The notes beneath the pieces were generated by a model. It searched no databases, had not been told where the DNA came from, and was given only the letters and a program-made list of their open reading frames with translations. From contig JAEILZ010000001.1 of assembly GCA_018873225.1 (NCBI GenBank), positions 5,084,001 to 5,148,000 of the forward strand: a stretch of DNA of 64,000 bases, read 5' to 3'. A program made the position numbers and the translations under genes. Shown here piece after piece: positions 10,543-21,193 of the stretch. This DNA comes from [Phialemoniopsis] sp. UDSM-2020 (Eukaryota > Ascomycota > Sordariomycetes > Thyridiales > Thyridiaceae). Position 1 is the stretch's first letter, and each line of letters begins with the position of its first letter.

Positions 10543-12369
10543 ATGGCCGGTTCCACGACGGGCACACCACGTGAAACCACGCTCCCGGCTGAACAGTCAA
10601 GTCCGTCCGAGACCCCGGCAGATGCTAAGGAAATCGCCGGTACTCCGGTTCCGGACGACACCTCCAGCATCGAGACCCGACTGGACCCGGAGCCCCCCAG
10701 TGAGGACTCTGTGCCGGACCGGGACGGCGGCGCGGACGATGGCGAAGAGCATGGCCCAGCCGACCAGCAGGTGCCTCCCAGGTACTCCAGCTTTAGCCTG
10801 TGGGAGAAGCGCGCCATCGTCTTCGCCGCTTCGATCGGCGCCTTCTTCTCCCCGCTGTCGGCCCAGATCTACTTCCCGGCCCTCAATGTCTTGTCGGAAG
10901 AGCTGCACGTCTCGCGCTCCCAGATCAACCTGACGGTCACCACGTACATGATCTTCCAGGGCATCACGCCCATGTTCATCGGCAACCTTGCCGATACCGC
11001 CGGCCGCCGTCCGGCCTACATGATCTGCTTCGTCGTCTACATCGCCGCCAACATCGGCCTCGCCCTGAGCAAGAACTACGCCTCGCTGCTCGTGGTGCGC
11101 TGCCTTCAGTCGGCCGGCTCCAGCAGCACCGTCGCGCTGTGCCAGGCCGTCGTCTCGGACGTCATCACCAGCGCCGAGAGGGGCCAGTACATCGCCATCA
11201 CCATCATCCCCATCCTGCTCGGCCCTAGTCTGGGACCCGTCATCGGAGGCCTGATCTCGCAGTACCTCGGGTGGCGGGCCATCTTCTGGTTCCTGACCAT
11301 CTTCGCCGGCGTCTGTTTCGTTATCATGCTGCTCTTCTTCCCCGAGACCTGCCGCGCCCTTGTCGGCGACGGCTCCGAGCGCCCGCACCCCTTCTACCGC
11401 ACGTTCTGGCAACTCATCACCGACGCGCGCCGCAAGCGCAAGGCGCGCAAGGCGCGCAAAGCCAGACGCAACGGTGACGCCCTGCACCGCACCACTTCCA
11501 CAGCGACTACCTCCTCTAAGGCAACACGCCAGCCCCTCTCGCTCGGGCACTTCAACGTCTTCGCCTCGCTCGTCCTGCTCTTCCAAAAGGAGCTCGGCCT
11601 GCTGCTCTTCTACTCGGCCGTCGTCTTCGCCGGCTTCTACGCCATCTCGACCGCCATGCCCCAGCTCCTCGCCGAGGCCTACGGCTTCGACGAGCTCACC
11701 GTGGGTCTCATGTACCTGCCCATGGCCGGAGGCTCCATCTTCGCCGCGTTCGTCATCGGCCCGCTCATCAACCGCAACTACCGCCGGCACGCGGCGCGCC
11801 TGGGCATCCCCGTCGACCAGGGCCGGCAGCAGGACCTCAGCGGCTTCCCCATCGAGCGCGCGCGCATGGAGGTCGGCGCGCCGCTGCTCGTCGTCGCGTT
11901 CGCGGTCACGGTGGCGTGGGGCTGGGCGTTTCAGGCCAGGGCCCCCGTCGCGGTGCCGTGCGTGCTGCTCTTCTTGTTGGGCATCGGCATGATCGGGTTC
12001 AGCAATACGTCCAATGTGCTGCTCGTCGACGTGTCGCCGGGCAGGGCAGGTGCAGCCGTCGCGGCGGCCAATGTAGCGCGGTGCCTCGTAGGGGCGGGGG
12101 CGAGTGCGGCCATCGCGCCCATGATCGATGCGCTTGGCCCGGGCTGGTCATTTGTCATCATCGGCCTGCTGTACTTGCTGTTCTTCCCGATGCTGTGGCT
12201 CGTGATGGCCAGAGGCGTCAAGTGGAGGCAGGAGCTCGCAGTCAAGGAGGCTGCCAAGAAGAAGAAGGCTGAGGAGAAAAAGGCAAAGAAGCAGAGAGAT
12301 CGGGAGGGAGGCAATATCGCGGTGACTCGTGGAGAGGAAGCCACTGCTCAGAATGACGAGAAGGCCTAG
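10543..12369 (+). CDS. MFS drug:H+ antiporter, DHA1 (Qdr/Aqr-like)
   Basis: A single exon of 608 residues. Residues 1-85 are a hydrophilic acidic tail rich in Pro, Ser and Asp, followed by twelve predicted membrane helices in two bundles. The first begins near residue 90 (AIVFAASIGAFFSPL). The motif-A loop GNLADTAGRRP lies between helices 2 and 3, and the motif-C-like GPSLGPVIGGLIS is in helix 5, which marks the DHA1 antiporter group. The central cytosolic loop holds a strongly basic stretch (RRKRKARKARKARR, near residue 297), and the C-terminus is a Lys/Glu-rich tail. Relatives export drugs, polyamines or weak organic acids across the plasma membrane. The ATG at 10543 is the first in frame and sits in a fungal-type context (AGACAATGG). 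The substrate is not inferable and the gene is intact. Confidence 0.9.
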   Translation: MAGSTTGTPRETTLPAEQSSPSETPADAKEIAGTPVPDDTSSIETRLDPEPPSEDSVPDRDGGADDGEEHGPADQQVPPRYSSFSLWEKRAIVFAASIGAFFSPLSAQIYFPALNVLSEELHVSRSQINLTVTTYMIFQGITPMFIGNLADTAGRRPAYMICFVVYIAANIGLALSKNYASLLVVRCLQSAGSSSTVALCQAVVSDVITSAERGQYIAITIIPILLGPSLGPVIGGLISQYLGWRAIFWFLTIFAGVCFVIMLLFFPETCRALVGDGSERPHPFYRTFWQLITDARRKRKARKARKARRNGDALHRTTSTATTSSKATRQPLSLGHFNVFASLVLLFQKELGLLLFYSAVVFAGFYAISTAMPQLLAEAYGFDELTVGLMYLPMAGGSIFAAFVIGPLINRNYRRHAARLGIPVDQGRQQDLSGFPIERARMEVGAPLLVVAFAVTVAWGWAFQARAPVAVPCVLLFLLGIGMIGFSNTSNVLLVDVSPGRAGAAVAAANVARCLVGAGASAAIAPMIDALGPGWSFVIIGLLYLLFFPMLWLVMARGVKWRQELAVKEAAKKKKAEEKKAKKQRDREGGNIAVTRGEEATAQNDEKA

Positions 12370-13078
12370 ACTGATCTATCTTTTAATTAATACCGGTGAG
12401 CAATGTACGATGGCGGCTTTTAACTGCTTTGCTAGGTGGTTTTGATACCCAGACCGACGAAAGGCTCGACAGATCGTTGAGCAATGTTAGAAGGGATAAC
12501 ATAGTATGGCGTGATTGTCTTTTTGTTCGTTGTTGTTGTATACTAGAAAGCCTTAATAGAATCATTATCAACCGCCTTGTGGAAAGCAAATACTCGTGTT
12601 GTCGAAGAGTCTGTCATGGTGCCAGCACAGGAAATAAGGGGGGCGTCAAGTTTTGTTTCGCACAACGCCGTGCTCAGAAGTCATTTGACATGCGTCCCTT
12701 CCAGAACAGAGTATTATGTCGAGATGAAAAGATTTCAGTGCAGTTATTTGTAGCACAGTCAAAGCATATGCTTGCAAGAATGGTATTGGTAGCCGATACT
12801 AGGTAACGAGCGTGGTCAAAATGGCAAAGAAACCGCAACGCGTCCTCCCAAGTCTGTCCTCAGATATGCTCCTTCAGACTGTCAGAAATGCACCCGGGTG
12901 GCCTCCGCCCCATCAAACCCGCATTCTTTAAACTGGCCATCCCCGCTCAGGACTGGGCAAGGACATTGTAGACGGCTCGGCCCGCTGCAGACGGCGCCGA
13001 CGCTCGGGTTGGACGAGGTGGAGAAAACAGGATATTGGCAGCGCTTCCCATCAGGCAGAAGGAGACATGTTTGGCAAC
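12370..13078. other. Intergenic between convergent MFS and metallothionein genes
   Basis: About 0.7 kb of 3' flanking sequence, expected to hold both 3' UTRs. No motif-bearing open frame or repeat seen. Confidence 0.5.
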
Positions 13079-13413
13079 TTAGTGCTGTGTAGTCCATAGA
13101 ATTAGTGTCATATCTTCATTACCATCTTGAGGGGGTTCACTCACGCCGCAGGTAGCGCAAGCGCAGCCGGAGCAAGAGCCGGAGCAGCCGCAGGTGGAGC
13201 AAGTGCTGCGAGAGAAAGCATTGTTAGCTACCGACTTTCTCTTTCCGGGCAGCTGCAGAAAGAGCTCAAAGAGGTTGCGGTCGATCGCCAATCTCAAGAC
13301 CCGGACAGGCTCACGATGCAGGAATCGTGCACACAACCTGCAGGGAACTGCGTCCCGCCGCGATAGGATGGTGGGCGTATTCGGGGAGAAACTCACCAGT
13401 CAGCGCCCTTCAT
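13079..13413 (-). CDS. Small cysteine-rich metallothionein, three exons, 27 residues
   Basis: Exons 13413-13397, 13205-13145 and 13084-13079 join into a 27-residue protein. Intron 1 (191 bases) has GTGAGT, a perfect GCTAAC branch site and CGCAG. Intron 2 (60 bases) has GTGAGT, a CACTAAT branch site and CACAG. Eight Cys lie at positions 6, 8, 11, 13, 17, 20, 22 and 25, spaced by Ser, Gly, Ala and Thr with no aromatic residue, and the chain ends Gly-His. This is the size and composition of ascomycete copper metallothioneins such as the 26-residue Neurospora protein, although the Cys spacing differs (that protein has seven). Expected role: cytosolic binding of Cu(I) or Zn(II). The coding exons are far too short for ordinary gene finding. 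A clean TATA box lies upstream. All splice signals and phases agree, so confidence is good despite the size. Confidence 0.84.
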
Positions 13414-13556
13414 TTTGGATGTGTCGTTACCGTAAACGGAAGGTTACAGGTGTAATTCTAGCTTTGGATTTGGAAAGTGGTGCAGTTTGTGTATCTGGCG
13501 TCTGTGGATGGAGATTTTACGTTTCTGATCATGGGCAAAGAGGACACGAGAGGGGT

Positions 13557-13563
13557 TTTTATA
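13557..13563 (-). promoter_or_regulatory. TATA box of the metallothionein gene
   Basis: TATAAAA in the context GGGTATAAAAACCCC on the minus strand, about 145 bases before the metallothionein ATG. It would give a leader of roughly 110 bases. A strong TATA box suits a gene expected to be highly inducible. No unambiguous metal-response element was identified by eye. Confidence 0.6.
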
Positions 13564-15713
13564 CCCAGATTTCTACGCCCCCCGAGGATCATCTTACCTG
13601 CGAGACGGTCGCCTCAGGATGCTGCAGGCAGATGCAGCTTGTGACCCGCACTACGGTACCTACCCATCTTCTATGTTGGCGCTCTCCGCGCCTGTTTCTC
13701 CCGCAAGTTCTCGTCTCTCTTACCCAAGTCCATGTCTCATCGGCTGAATAATCTTCCTCTTATTGGCTGACGGCCTCCGTACTCACTGCGCCATGTCTTG
13801 TCCCGCGATAACCTGTGTCAAGCTTTGCTGTCTCTCATACAAGTCCGCAGTATATGGCAGGCATGTGAGGTCGGGTCGTCCTTCGGTAACGTGGGTATGG
13901 GCGTGGGTGTCTGCCCACGAAGCGGGGTTTCTTGGTTCGTCTCGGGTTCAGGTCGGGTTGATCTGTGATGCAGATGCACGGAATAGTGCTGCAGGAGGAT
14001 TCGACCGAAGCTTAGCGTGGTGGGTAGGGGTGGGAGCGAGGTCGAAGGTAAGTGGACGATGGACGAGGAGGACGAGGGTGTTGGACGGCGGCGTGGGAGG
14101 GTCATCCCACATGGAGGCAGGCAGCTGTGCGACAGTCATACCTAGTGGTGTGGATCACTGCGGCGGTGATATGTGATGGTGCGTCGGGAGTGGATGGGTG
14201 ATGGGATGGAGCTGCTGGGTTCTCACACCATGTTGATAATCCCTCGTGGGGGTGGGCGGTTGGACAAGTCATCACGGGGGAACACCGGCCATCGAAGCGT
14301 GTGACCTGTCAGGGGACCTTCTCACAACCATTCTCCAGTCTGGGCAAGTGCGCTTCGCAGTGGTCCGGTGTTCTTGGGGCAGAAGGAGAAAGACGAAGAG
14401 TCGGGGGAAACTGTGGGCTGACCGAGGTCTGTTGGCGGAGGCACTACTGATGCAGAGCGAAGAGCCATCGGAGAGGGGCGGAAGCTGGATTTCTGGCGGC
14501 AAACGAGGGTAGCAAGAAAATGCAGAGAAAAGTGACGTGGATTTTCACGGGGGCTAGGGCCAAGCTTGTCGAAGGGAGAACGAAAGGAGACGAAAGACCT
14601 TCCGATCTGGCCGGGAGTGTGATAAACTATTATATACACAAGCTCTGCACGTTCCCGAAAGCATTAGGCGGTCAGGGACAGGCATCCAGAAAGGTTCTCA
14701 TTGTTTCAAGGGCCACTAGAGATGTCGAGATTCTGTCTGTATGAGAGGATTTTCGCAAAGACGGGAGGCCAGCGTGTCCAGGAGGACAACAGACCGGTCA
14801 GGCGAGGGGACTGGGGGTCCGGCCAGAGGTACTTGAACAACGGAGACAACTACAGGTATTTCAAAGTAACTACGTGCAAGTGGCCCTGTCTTTGTTTGGA
14901 GATTTGCAGTGTTTGGGCCGTAATCTCGAGGTTCTGGTTGGTCGCTTTTGATGCATCCTTGATAGCTTGCGCACCCGGATGGCTCTTTGCTGTAACCTTG
15001 ATGGACAGCCCAAGCAAGCATCACCAGAACCAGCATTCAGAAGGGGGATTGGCCGTAATACTCCAATTCAGGTGCTGAAAAGCAGTAAATAAACGAACTT
15101 CATTGCCTGTGGTGAAGTACAATGTTGATAATGGAGCGTAGGCTTAATTAAGTTTGCAACGGGACTGGTCGGTGAAATGACACCGCGCGCTTGCCTTGTC
15201 AATCTCAGCGGCGTCCTCAATATGACACTGGCTGATATTCTAATCTATTTTGCATTTCCCCTATAAACATCCTATCAGGAGACTGATTGCCACAATTTTG
15301 CACGTCTGGAAGTCTTTGCGGCGACTCTCCTTCACATCACATCTGGCAGCCTCGCGCCGCCGCACCTATCCTACCTCGTTCTTCGGGTCGAGACCGGGCA
15401 ACGCAGCGCATAATACGATTTAGGAAGACTTTCCGAACACGCATACCTGAATTGCCGGTCAGATGAAGGTCTCGGTGTCATTGATGCAAGCTGGTGCTGT
15501 CTGGGTAAATCGTCGTGAGGATACATACAGACTTTCTCGACGTCGACATCGTGGATGCACCACTTCACGCTGCTGAGTAAGAGTGCAAGACAGAAACACC
15601 TTTACAACACTATCCTCCACCAGATCATCATTGCCCAATACACTTACAGTGCGTGTCTGGTTAGCATCTAGTTACAAGCGCAGATCCGAGAACTGTGATG
15701 ACGATTTTACCGA

Positions 15714-15970
15714 CTACGAACCGATCACCCTCGAGCTGCAATTGAAGAAGCATTCCAAGGCACTCAAGTCAAATGCTGCAACCGCAAAGACACCACGCGA
15801 ATGAACTTCACTCCCTTCAGGCGAGACCACCTACCACCTGCTACGGATTGCCAAATCTGCAGTGGACACTTATCGGGTTGAATTTTATGTTCACGACATC
15901 CTCCTTTCCCAGCCCGCGTATAGAATACGGAAGTAGCTAGAGCTATCAGGATTGCGACGGTGCCAGGCAT
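15714..15970 (-). CDS. Possible small secreted four-cysteine protein (tentative)
   Basis: A two-exon model (15970-15835 and 15775-15714, 59-base intron GTAGGT...TTGCAG) gives 65 residues. It opens with a signal-peptide-like stretch (MPGTVAILIALATSVFYTRA), then shows Cys in the contexts GGCREH, DKCPL, LECFF and NCSSR. Small size, a leader and four Cys fit fungal effector-like or antimicrobial-like proteins, but no family is recognised. The intron lacks a clear branch site and the composition is not diagnostic, so this may be a chance arrangement. Confidence 0.22.
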
Positions 15971-17187
15971 CCAGAACGGCAGCGTTTGGTTAGTGGGAGT
16001 TTATCAACGATGAAATTCATAGCTAGACAGCATGCCCGGTTCCGGGCGTCTTCGACGGTCAGAGGCCTCACTCTGCCAACCTCATTTCGGTGGGCCAACT
16101 TACCATAATCAGGCTACGGAACCGAGATACCAAGCATCAAAGACTACACAAGTGAAGTCTGACCTGTGAGACAATTTGTATTTCACTGTTGGTCAAATTG
16201 CACTTCTCCACAATGTCATCAAGATGCGCATCTTAGTCATTAACATCGTCCTCAGACCTGCCCATCCTGCCGAGGTCTCTTTGGTTCACGGCTAGAACTT
16301 GACCAGGTCGATCGCAGTTGCAAATTTTAGGTCCACGATGGTACAAAGATATGGCATGTGACTGGACGGGTTGGAGCCTGGAGGAATGGCTAGGCCCATG
16401 GGATTGTACTCTCGGGCAAGACTAGTTCTGTGTCTCGGGTTCCATAGTCGCAGGTTTGCGACCGAGGACTTTCAGTACAAGTACAGACTTGCTATTCAAG
16501 GCAATTCAGTTGTCTGCGAACAATACCATAAACATGGGAACAAGTCGCCAGCTCCGGGGAACCCTACGAGGAAGACATTCTGTCCGATGGGTAGTGCTCC
16601 GATCTATCACGATGCTGGATCATTGCCCCACAGAAGTTCGCGCCCCCGCATCGACAAAGAAGCCTTCGTCTGGGGAAGCCAAGACAACGAGGTGGAAACT
16701 CAGTTGCGCAATAACGTGGACTGTGGTCCGTCCGAGTGACAGCTAGATCATAATCAAATGTCAAGCGCGCGATGGATCGCCCGACGCCCGACAAGCGATG
16801 CTTCCTCCAGGGCCGAAATTTTCGACAGGGTACGGCGGGGTATTTTGTTTAGCGGTGTGGCCACTACGGTAGGGTATCCGAATCATGATCGGCAGGGCGT
16901 CCGGGTGCTGCGCCTGTTGGATTCGACCACAGCAAGCACCTGGTCTGGCGCCAACGTGTTGGATAACTCATGTTGCGCTTATCTTGAACGGCAAGAATCG
17001 TTCAAAAGACAACTTTCTTCAACATGTTTGACGATGACACGGCAATGCCAGAGTCAATTGTTGTCGCGTCAGCGGCTGATCCAATACCGGCATCCAAGTA
17101 CCGAGAACCATTGAAGAGATGGTTGCACCAGAACCCTTGGATGAAAACGGTTTGCGGGAGCTAGAACGCTAGTAGCGCCACCTGGAT

Positions 17188-17239
17188 GCCCTGAGAGGAG
17201 CCCTGACAGTCAGTCGGTTCTCCCGGGCTGTCTCAGGGC
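17188..17239. repeat. Long imperfect inverted repeat (hairpin)
   Basis: GCCCTGAGA at 17188-17196 pairs exactly with TCTCAGGGC at 17231-17239, and AGCCC (17199-17203) pairs with GGGCT (17225-17229). Together they make a 14-pair stem with a small internal bulge and a 21-base loop. It lies in non-coding sequence. It could be a structured RNA, a terminator-like element or chance. No tRNA or 5S promoter elements were recognised. Confidence 0.5.
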
Positions 17240-18342
17240 GGACCATTCTCACTTTCCGATACCTGGGTGGGAGACTTGGCATATGATAGCATCGTGGCTG
17301 ATACGGTGTTTCATCCGATTAACCAGCAGCTTGTTATCGGGTCATTTCACTGATAGTCATGATTTCAAGAATTTCTAGGCTCTTTGGCCCGGCCGGTGCC
17401 TTGCGCTTATCGTCCAATGCATCGAGTGGTGCCCCGTGACGGGCTCAAAGTTGACGAGGCCAAATGTCCGACCCGTACTTTTCTGGGCTTCGGTTGGGGG
17501 GGCATTCTCCCTCTCAATTACTGTTCTTGTAGCCCAAAGCAGTAATATCAAACGGCGAGAGCCTCAACCACGCTGTGAGGTCACATCACACTAGCCCTGC
17601 TCAGGGAAGGTCGGACGCCCTGGCGTTTGCGCTACGGTTGTCCAAGCGGAGCTGTAGCTTCGAGCCAAAGCTTGTTTCTCCGACGGCTGGAAAGCTCGAG
17701 GCCATCTGGGATGACCTCTTAATCGTTGCGCTTTCAATCTGGCAGCTGTACGTCGTATCTCTTTACTGTCCGCGGCTATCGTTGCGATGCATCATCTCAC
17801 GCGCGTCGGTCCTCGGGGACTCGACGACGCGAAGGATGCAACCTATCGAGGATTCGGATGTGCCGAGTGGCATGAGACCCCCCCTCCCCTGGTTTCTTTG
17901 CGATGCGAGCCAAGACCCAGTTCCCAGAAAGCGGCCAAATGATCGTCGGCATTTTGCCGTAGCAATGGTCCCGTTTCGTTGGGCTTTCTGAGCATACCCA
18001 TTTTTGACCTGCCACTTCAAGCCAAGCTTGCTCCCCCCGAAATGCCCATCCTTGATAGCTATCGCTGCCGTATCCGCGATTGACCCTGTTACTCGCTATC
18101 TCGAGCAGCGGGGACCTCGTGAGCAGGCCTCCGCAGTAACTCCACGAATACACTTGGAGATTATCTGCCCGGCCTTTGCCTGCCATTGGCTCTCCCCGCA
18201 CTGAGCTGCGAGCGGGGACGCAGTGATACCTCCCCTCGCCCTGGGTGGCCACAATCAAAGACCTTGCCGTCCAGGATGGCCCGACCGCCCGGTCTACCTT
18301 CCCAGGGGGACGGTATCGTACGTTACACCCGCCCCCAAACAC

Positions 18343-18350
18343 TATATATA
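18343..18350 (+). promoter_or_regulatory. TATA box of the OPT gene
   Basis: TATATATA in CACTATATATACGC, 99 bases before the OPT ATG and followed by a pyrimidine-rich tract with many TCTTCT/CTCC runs, a usual fungal core-promoter layout. Confidence 0.6.
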
Positions 18351-18441
18351 CGCTGCACTCGCCCGGCCGCCGATCTTCCTTCTCAGCTCTTCTCCTCTCC
18401 TCAGCCAGCCATAATATAGGTTACATGGCCCAGCAGCTACC

Positions 18442-21068
18442 ATGAAGGACCAACACGCGACAGCCGTCTCGCCGGCGACAAGCGACGACCTGCAGGTCGA
18501 GCGCACGAGCTCCCAGGAGCTGCGGGAGCAGGTGCAGCAAGCCACCCACGACCTCGAGAAGATCGAGAAGGCGCACCAGTGGGACCCGAACCTGCCGCAG
18601 GAGAAGATGGACGCCGTTCACAGGGCCATCAAGGACGGTGACGTGGACGAGATCCTCGCGGCCGATGAGATGTTTACGGAGGACTCCCCGTACGAGTCGG
18701 TCCGCGCCGCCGTCCGCAACACCGACGGTGGCGAGGTTGCGAACACGGTTCGCGCCTGGGTCCTGGGCATGATCTTTGTGACCATCGGAGCCGGACTGAA
18801 CATGTTTCTTAGTATGAGGTAGGTCAACTGCTTCCTGGAAGTGACTGACTCTTGAAGTCCCGGTTGCACTCCTCATCGCTAGCGGCGCTGACCATGTTTT
18901 GGAATCACAGGAGCCCAGCTATCAACTTTCCAGCCATTGTGATCCAGTTGCTTGTCTACCCCTTCGGTGTCATGTGGGCCAAATTCATGCCGACCCGTGT
19001 GTTCACCACCTTTGGCACCAAATGGACTTTGAACACCGGTCCATTCACTATCAAGGAGCACGCTGTCATCACCCTCATGTCCAACGTGTGTATCAGTTAT
19101 GCCTACGCCACGGATGCTCTGCTGGCCCTGGCAGGAAAGCCATTCTACAACGTTGACATGGGCTGAGGCTTCCAGCTGATCTTCACGCTTAGCTCGCAGC
19201 TCATCGGCATTGCCCTGGCTGGCCTCTTCCGCCGGTTCCTGGTCTGGCCGGCCGCCATGATCTGGCCTGGCCAATTCGCCACCACCTCGCTTTTCTATGC
19301 TCTTCACGACAAGACCAAGAGCGATGGGTCGGCGACCAATGGCTGGACCATCAGTCGGTACCGCTGGTTCGTCTATGTGATGTGCGGCATGATCATCTAC
19401 TACTGGATCCCGGGCGTGCTCTGGCAAGGTCTCTCTGTCTTCGCCTTCGTCACGTGGATCAAGCCCAACAACGTCGTCGTCAACCAGCTCTTTGGCGGAT
19501 ACACCGGTCTTTCCCTGCTCCCCATCACCTTCGACTGGACATATGTCTCTGCGTATCTCTTGGATCCGCTGCTGTCACCAGTGCACTCCCACGTGAACAC
19601 ACTGATTGGTCTGTTCATCTTTATGATCTTTACGACCATCGGTATCACCTACTCCAAGGCTCTGTGAGTAATCTATCTCTAGTAAGCGTCTCAAAACAGC
19701 AGGAGAAGCTAATTATCCGGACCCCCTTAAGCTATGCCGAGTATCTGCCTATCAATACGTCGCAAACGTACGACAACACGCAGAACTACTACAATGTCAG
19801 CAAGATTCTCGGGCCGGGCTTCACCTTCGACGTCGAAAAGTACAAGGAGTACTCGCCACTCTTCCTTGCGCCGACCCTGGCCCTCAACTACGGCCTCTCC
19901 TTCGCCGCGCTGACCGCCGCCATCGTCCACGTCGGCCTCTACCACGGCAAGGAGATCTGGTACCGCTTCCGCACCGCCCGCAACCAGGAGCCCGACGTGC
20001 ACATGCGCCTCGTCAAGAAGTACAAGGACGCTCCCGACTGGTGGTACCTTGTCTTGCTCGTCATCGCGCTGGGCCTCGGCATCGCCACCGCCGAGGGTTA
20101 CCCCTCGCAGCTGCCCTGGTGGGCCTTCTTCGTCGCCAACATCATCGCCATGGTCTTCGTCCTGCCGACCTGCATGATCCTCGCCGTGTCCAACATCCAG
20201 CTCTCGCTCAACGTGCTCTCGCCCTTCCTCGCCGGCTTCATGATTCCCGGCAGGCCCATCGGCGTCATGATCTTCAAGGTCTACAGCGTCATCACGCTCG
20301 GCCAGGCCCAGGTCTACGGCGGCGACCTCAAGATGGCGCACTACATGAAGGTCCCTCCCCGCGTCACCTTCTGGTGTCAGGTCGTCGCGACCTGCTGGGC
20401 CGCCGTCGTGCAGATCGCCGTTATGAACTGGACCCTCGGCAACATCGACGGCATCTGCGACAACAAGCAGTCCGGACACTTCACGTGCCCCAATGGGCGC
20501 GCCTTCTTCTCATCGTCGATTGTCTGGGGAGTCATCGGCCCGCAGCGCATGTTCGGCCCCGGCAGTCTGTATGTTAACTTCCAATACTTCTGGCTCGTCG
20601 GCGCCGCGCTGCCCGTCATCTTCTATGGCTTGGTCAAGTGGGCCAAGTTCAAGGCCGCGCGCCACCTCAGCGCGCCCATCATGCTGGGCGCCATGGGCTG
20701 GCTGCCGCCCGCGACCCCTCTGTCGTTTTCGAGCTGGGCCATCGTCGGCCTCATCTTCAACTACGGCATCCGCAAGCGCTGGGGCGGCTGGTGGCACACG
20801 TACAACTACGTCACGGCGGCGGCGCTGGATGCCGGGCTCATCATCAGCACGATCATCATCTTCTTTGCGATTACGCTGCCTGGCGTGACGATCCCGCAGT
20901 GGTGGGGCAATGTCACGGTCATGGAGACTCTGGTAGGTTGCAACCCATTTGTAAAATGTGATATGGTTTCGCAAATAGCTAACCTTGATGGTTCCACAGG
21001 ATGCTACTTATGACGCTATTCTCAAGAAGGTGGGAGAGGGCGAGACATTCGGTCCCGCAACGTGGTAA
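18442..21068 (+). pseudogene. OPT-family oligopeptide transporter with an in-frame TGA
   Basis: Four exons (18442-18818, 18911-19663, 19732-20932, 21000-21068) with introns of 92, 68 and 67 bases would encode 799 residues. This is the normal OPT length, with about 12-16 membrane helices. Family hallmarks: an acidic N-terminus with EDSPYESVRAAV, NTGPFTIKEHAVITLMSNV, and the C-terminal block with YGIRKRWGGWWHTYNYVTAAALDAG. These plasma-membrane proton symporters import tetra/pentapeptides or glutathione conjugates. Codon 211 (19164-19166) is TGA inside DMG-stop-GFQLIFTLSSQ, where the family has Trp (GWGFQ). A single G to A change of TGG explains it. The next base is G (TGA-GGC), not the CTA readthrough context. 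Everything else, including all splice sites, is intact. It is therefore either a very recent loss or a base-call error. As written, it yields only a 210-residue N-terminal fragment. Confidence 0.9.
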
Positions 21069-21193
21069 AGTAGGAGTAGAATTCATGGTTGAAGTGGTAG
21101 GAAGACTCGAACTCGGAGACTACCTGCACAATATTGATTCACTTTCTGTCACGAGTCGGGATCTTTTGTATAAACCATGTCCCCTGAGCTAGC

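Larger units (their letters stand above)
13414..18341. other. Gene-poor block of about 4.9 kb
   Basis: Between the metallothionein start and the OPT promoter I find no gene with a recognisable domain. Open frames such as 13763-14176 (+), 14716-15036 (-), 16371-16739 (+) and 17797-18342 (-) lack motifs and conserved-looking composition. The block contains one weak small-secreted-protein candidate (15714-15970) and a strong hairpin (17188-17239), annotated separately. No transposase or reverse-transcriptase remnants were recognised. Confidence 0.5.

Noticed and set aside
10597..11790. 397-codon minus-strand open frame inside the MFS gene
   Set aside because: Exact antisense of GC-rich coding sequence; composition is Gly/Asp/Glu-rich as expected for a shadow frame and no motif is present.
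17180..17290. Resemblance of GATACCTGGGTGGGAGAC to a 5S rRNA 3' domain
   Set aside because: Only a short stretch matches; the rest of the 5S structure and internal control regions is not present.
17797..18342. 181-codon minus-strand frame upstream of the OPT gene
   Set aside because: Lies in the GC-rich OPT promoter; no motif and erratic composition.
19164..19166. Programmed stop-codon readthrough of the OPT TGA
   Set aside because: The following bases are GGC, not the CTA context known to promote fungal readthrough, and the family has Trp here, so mutation or error is simpler.
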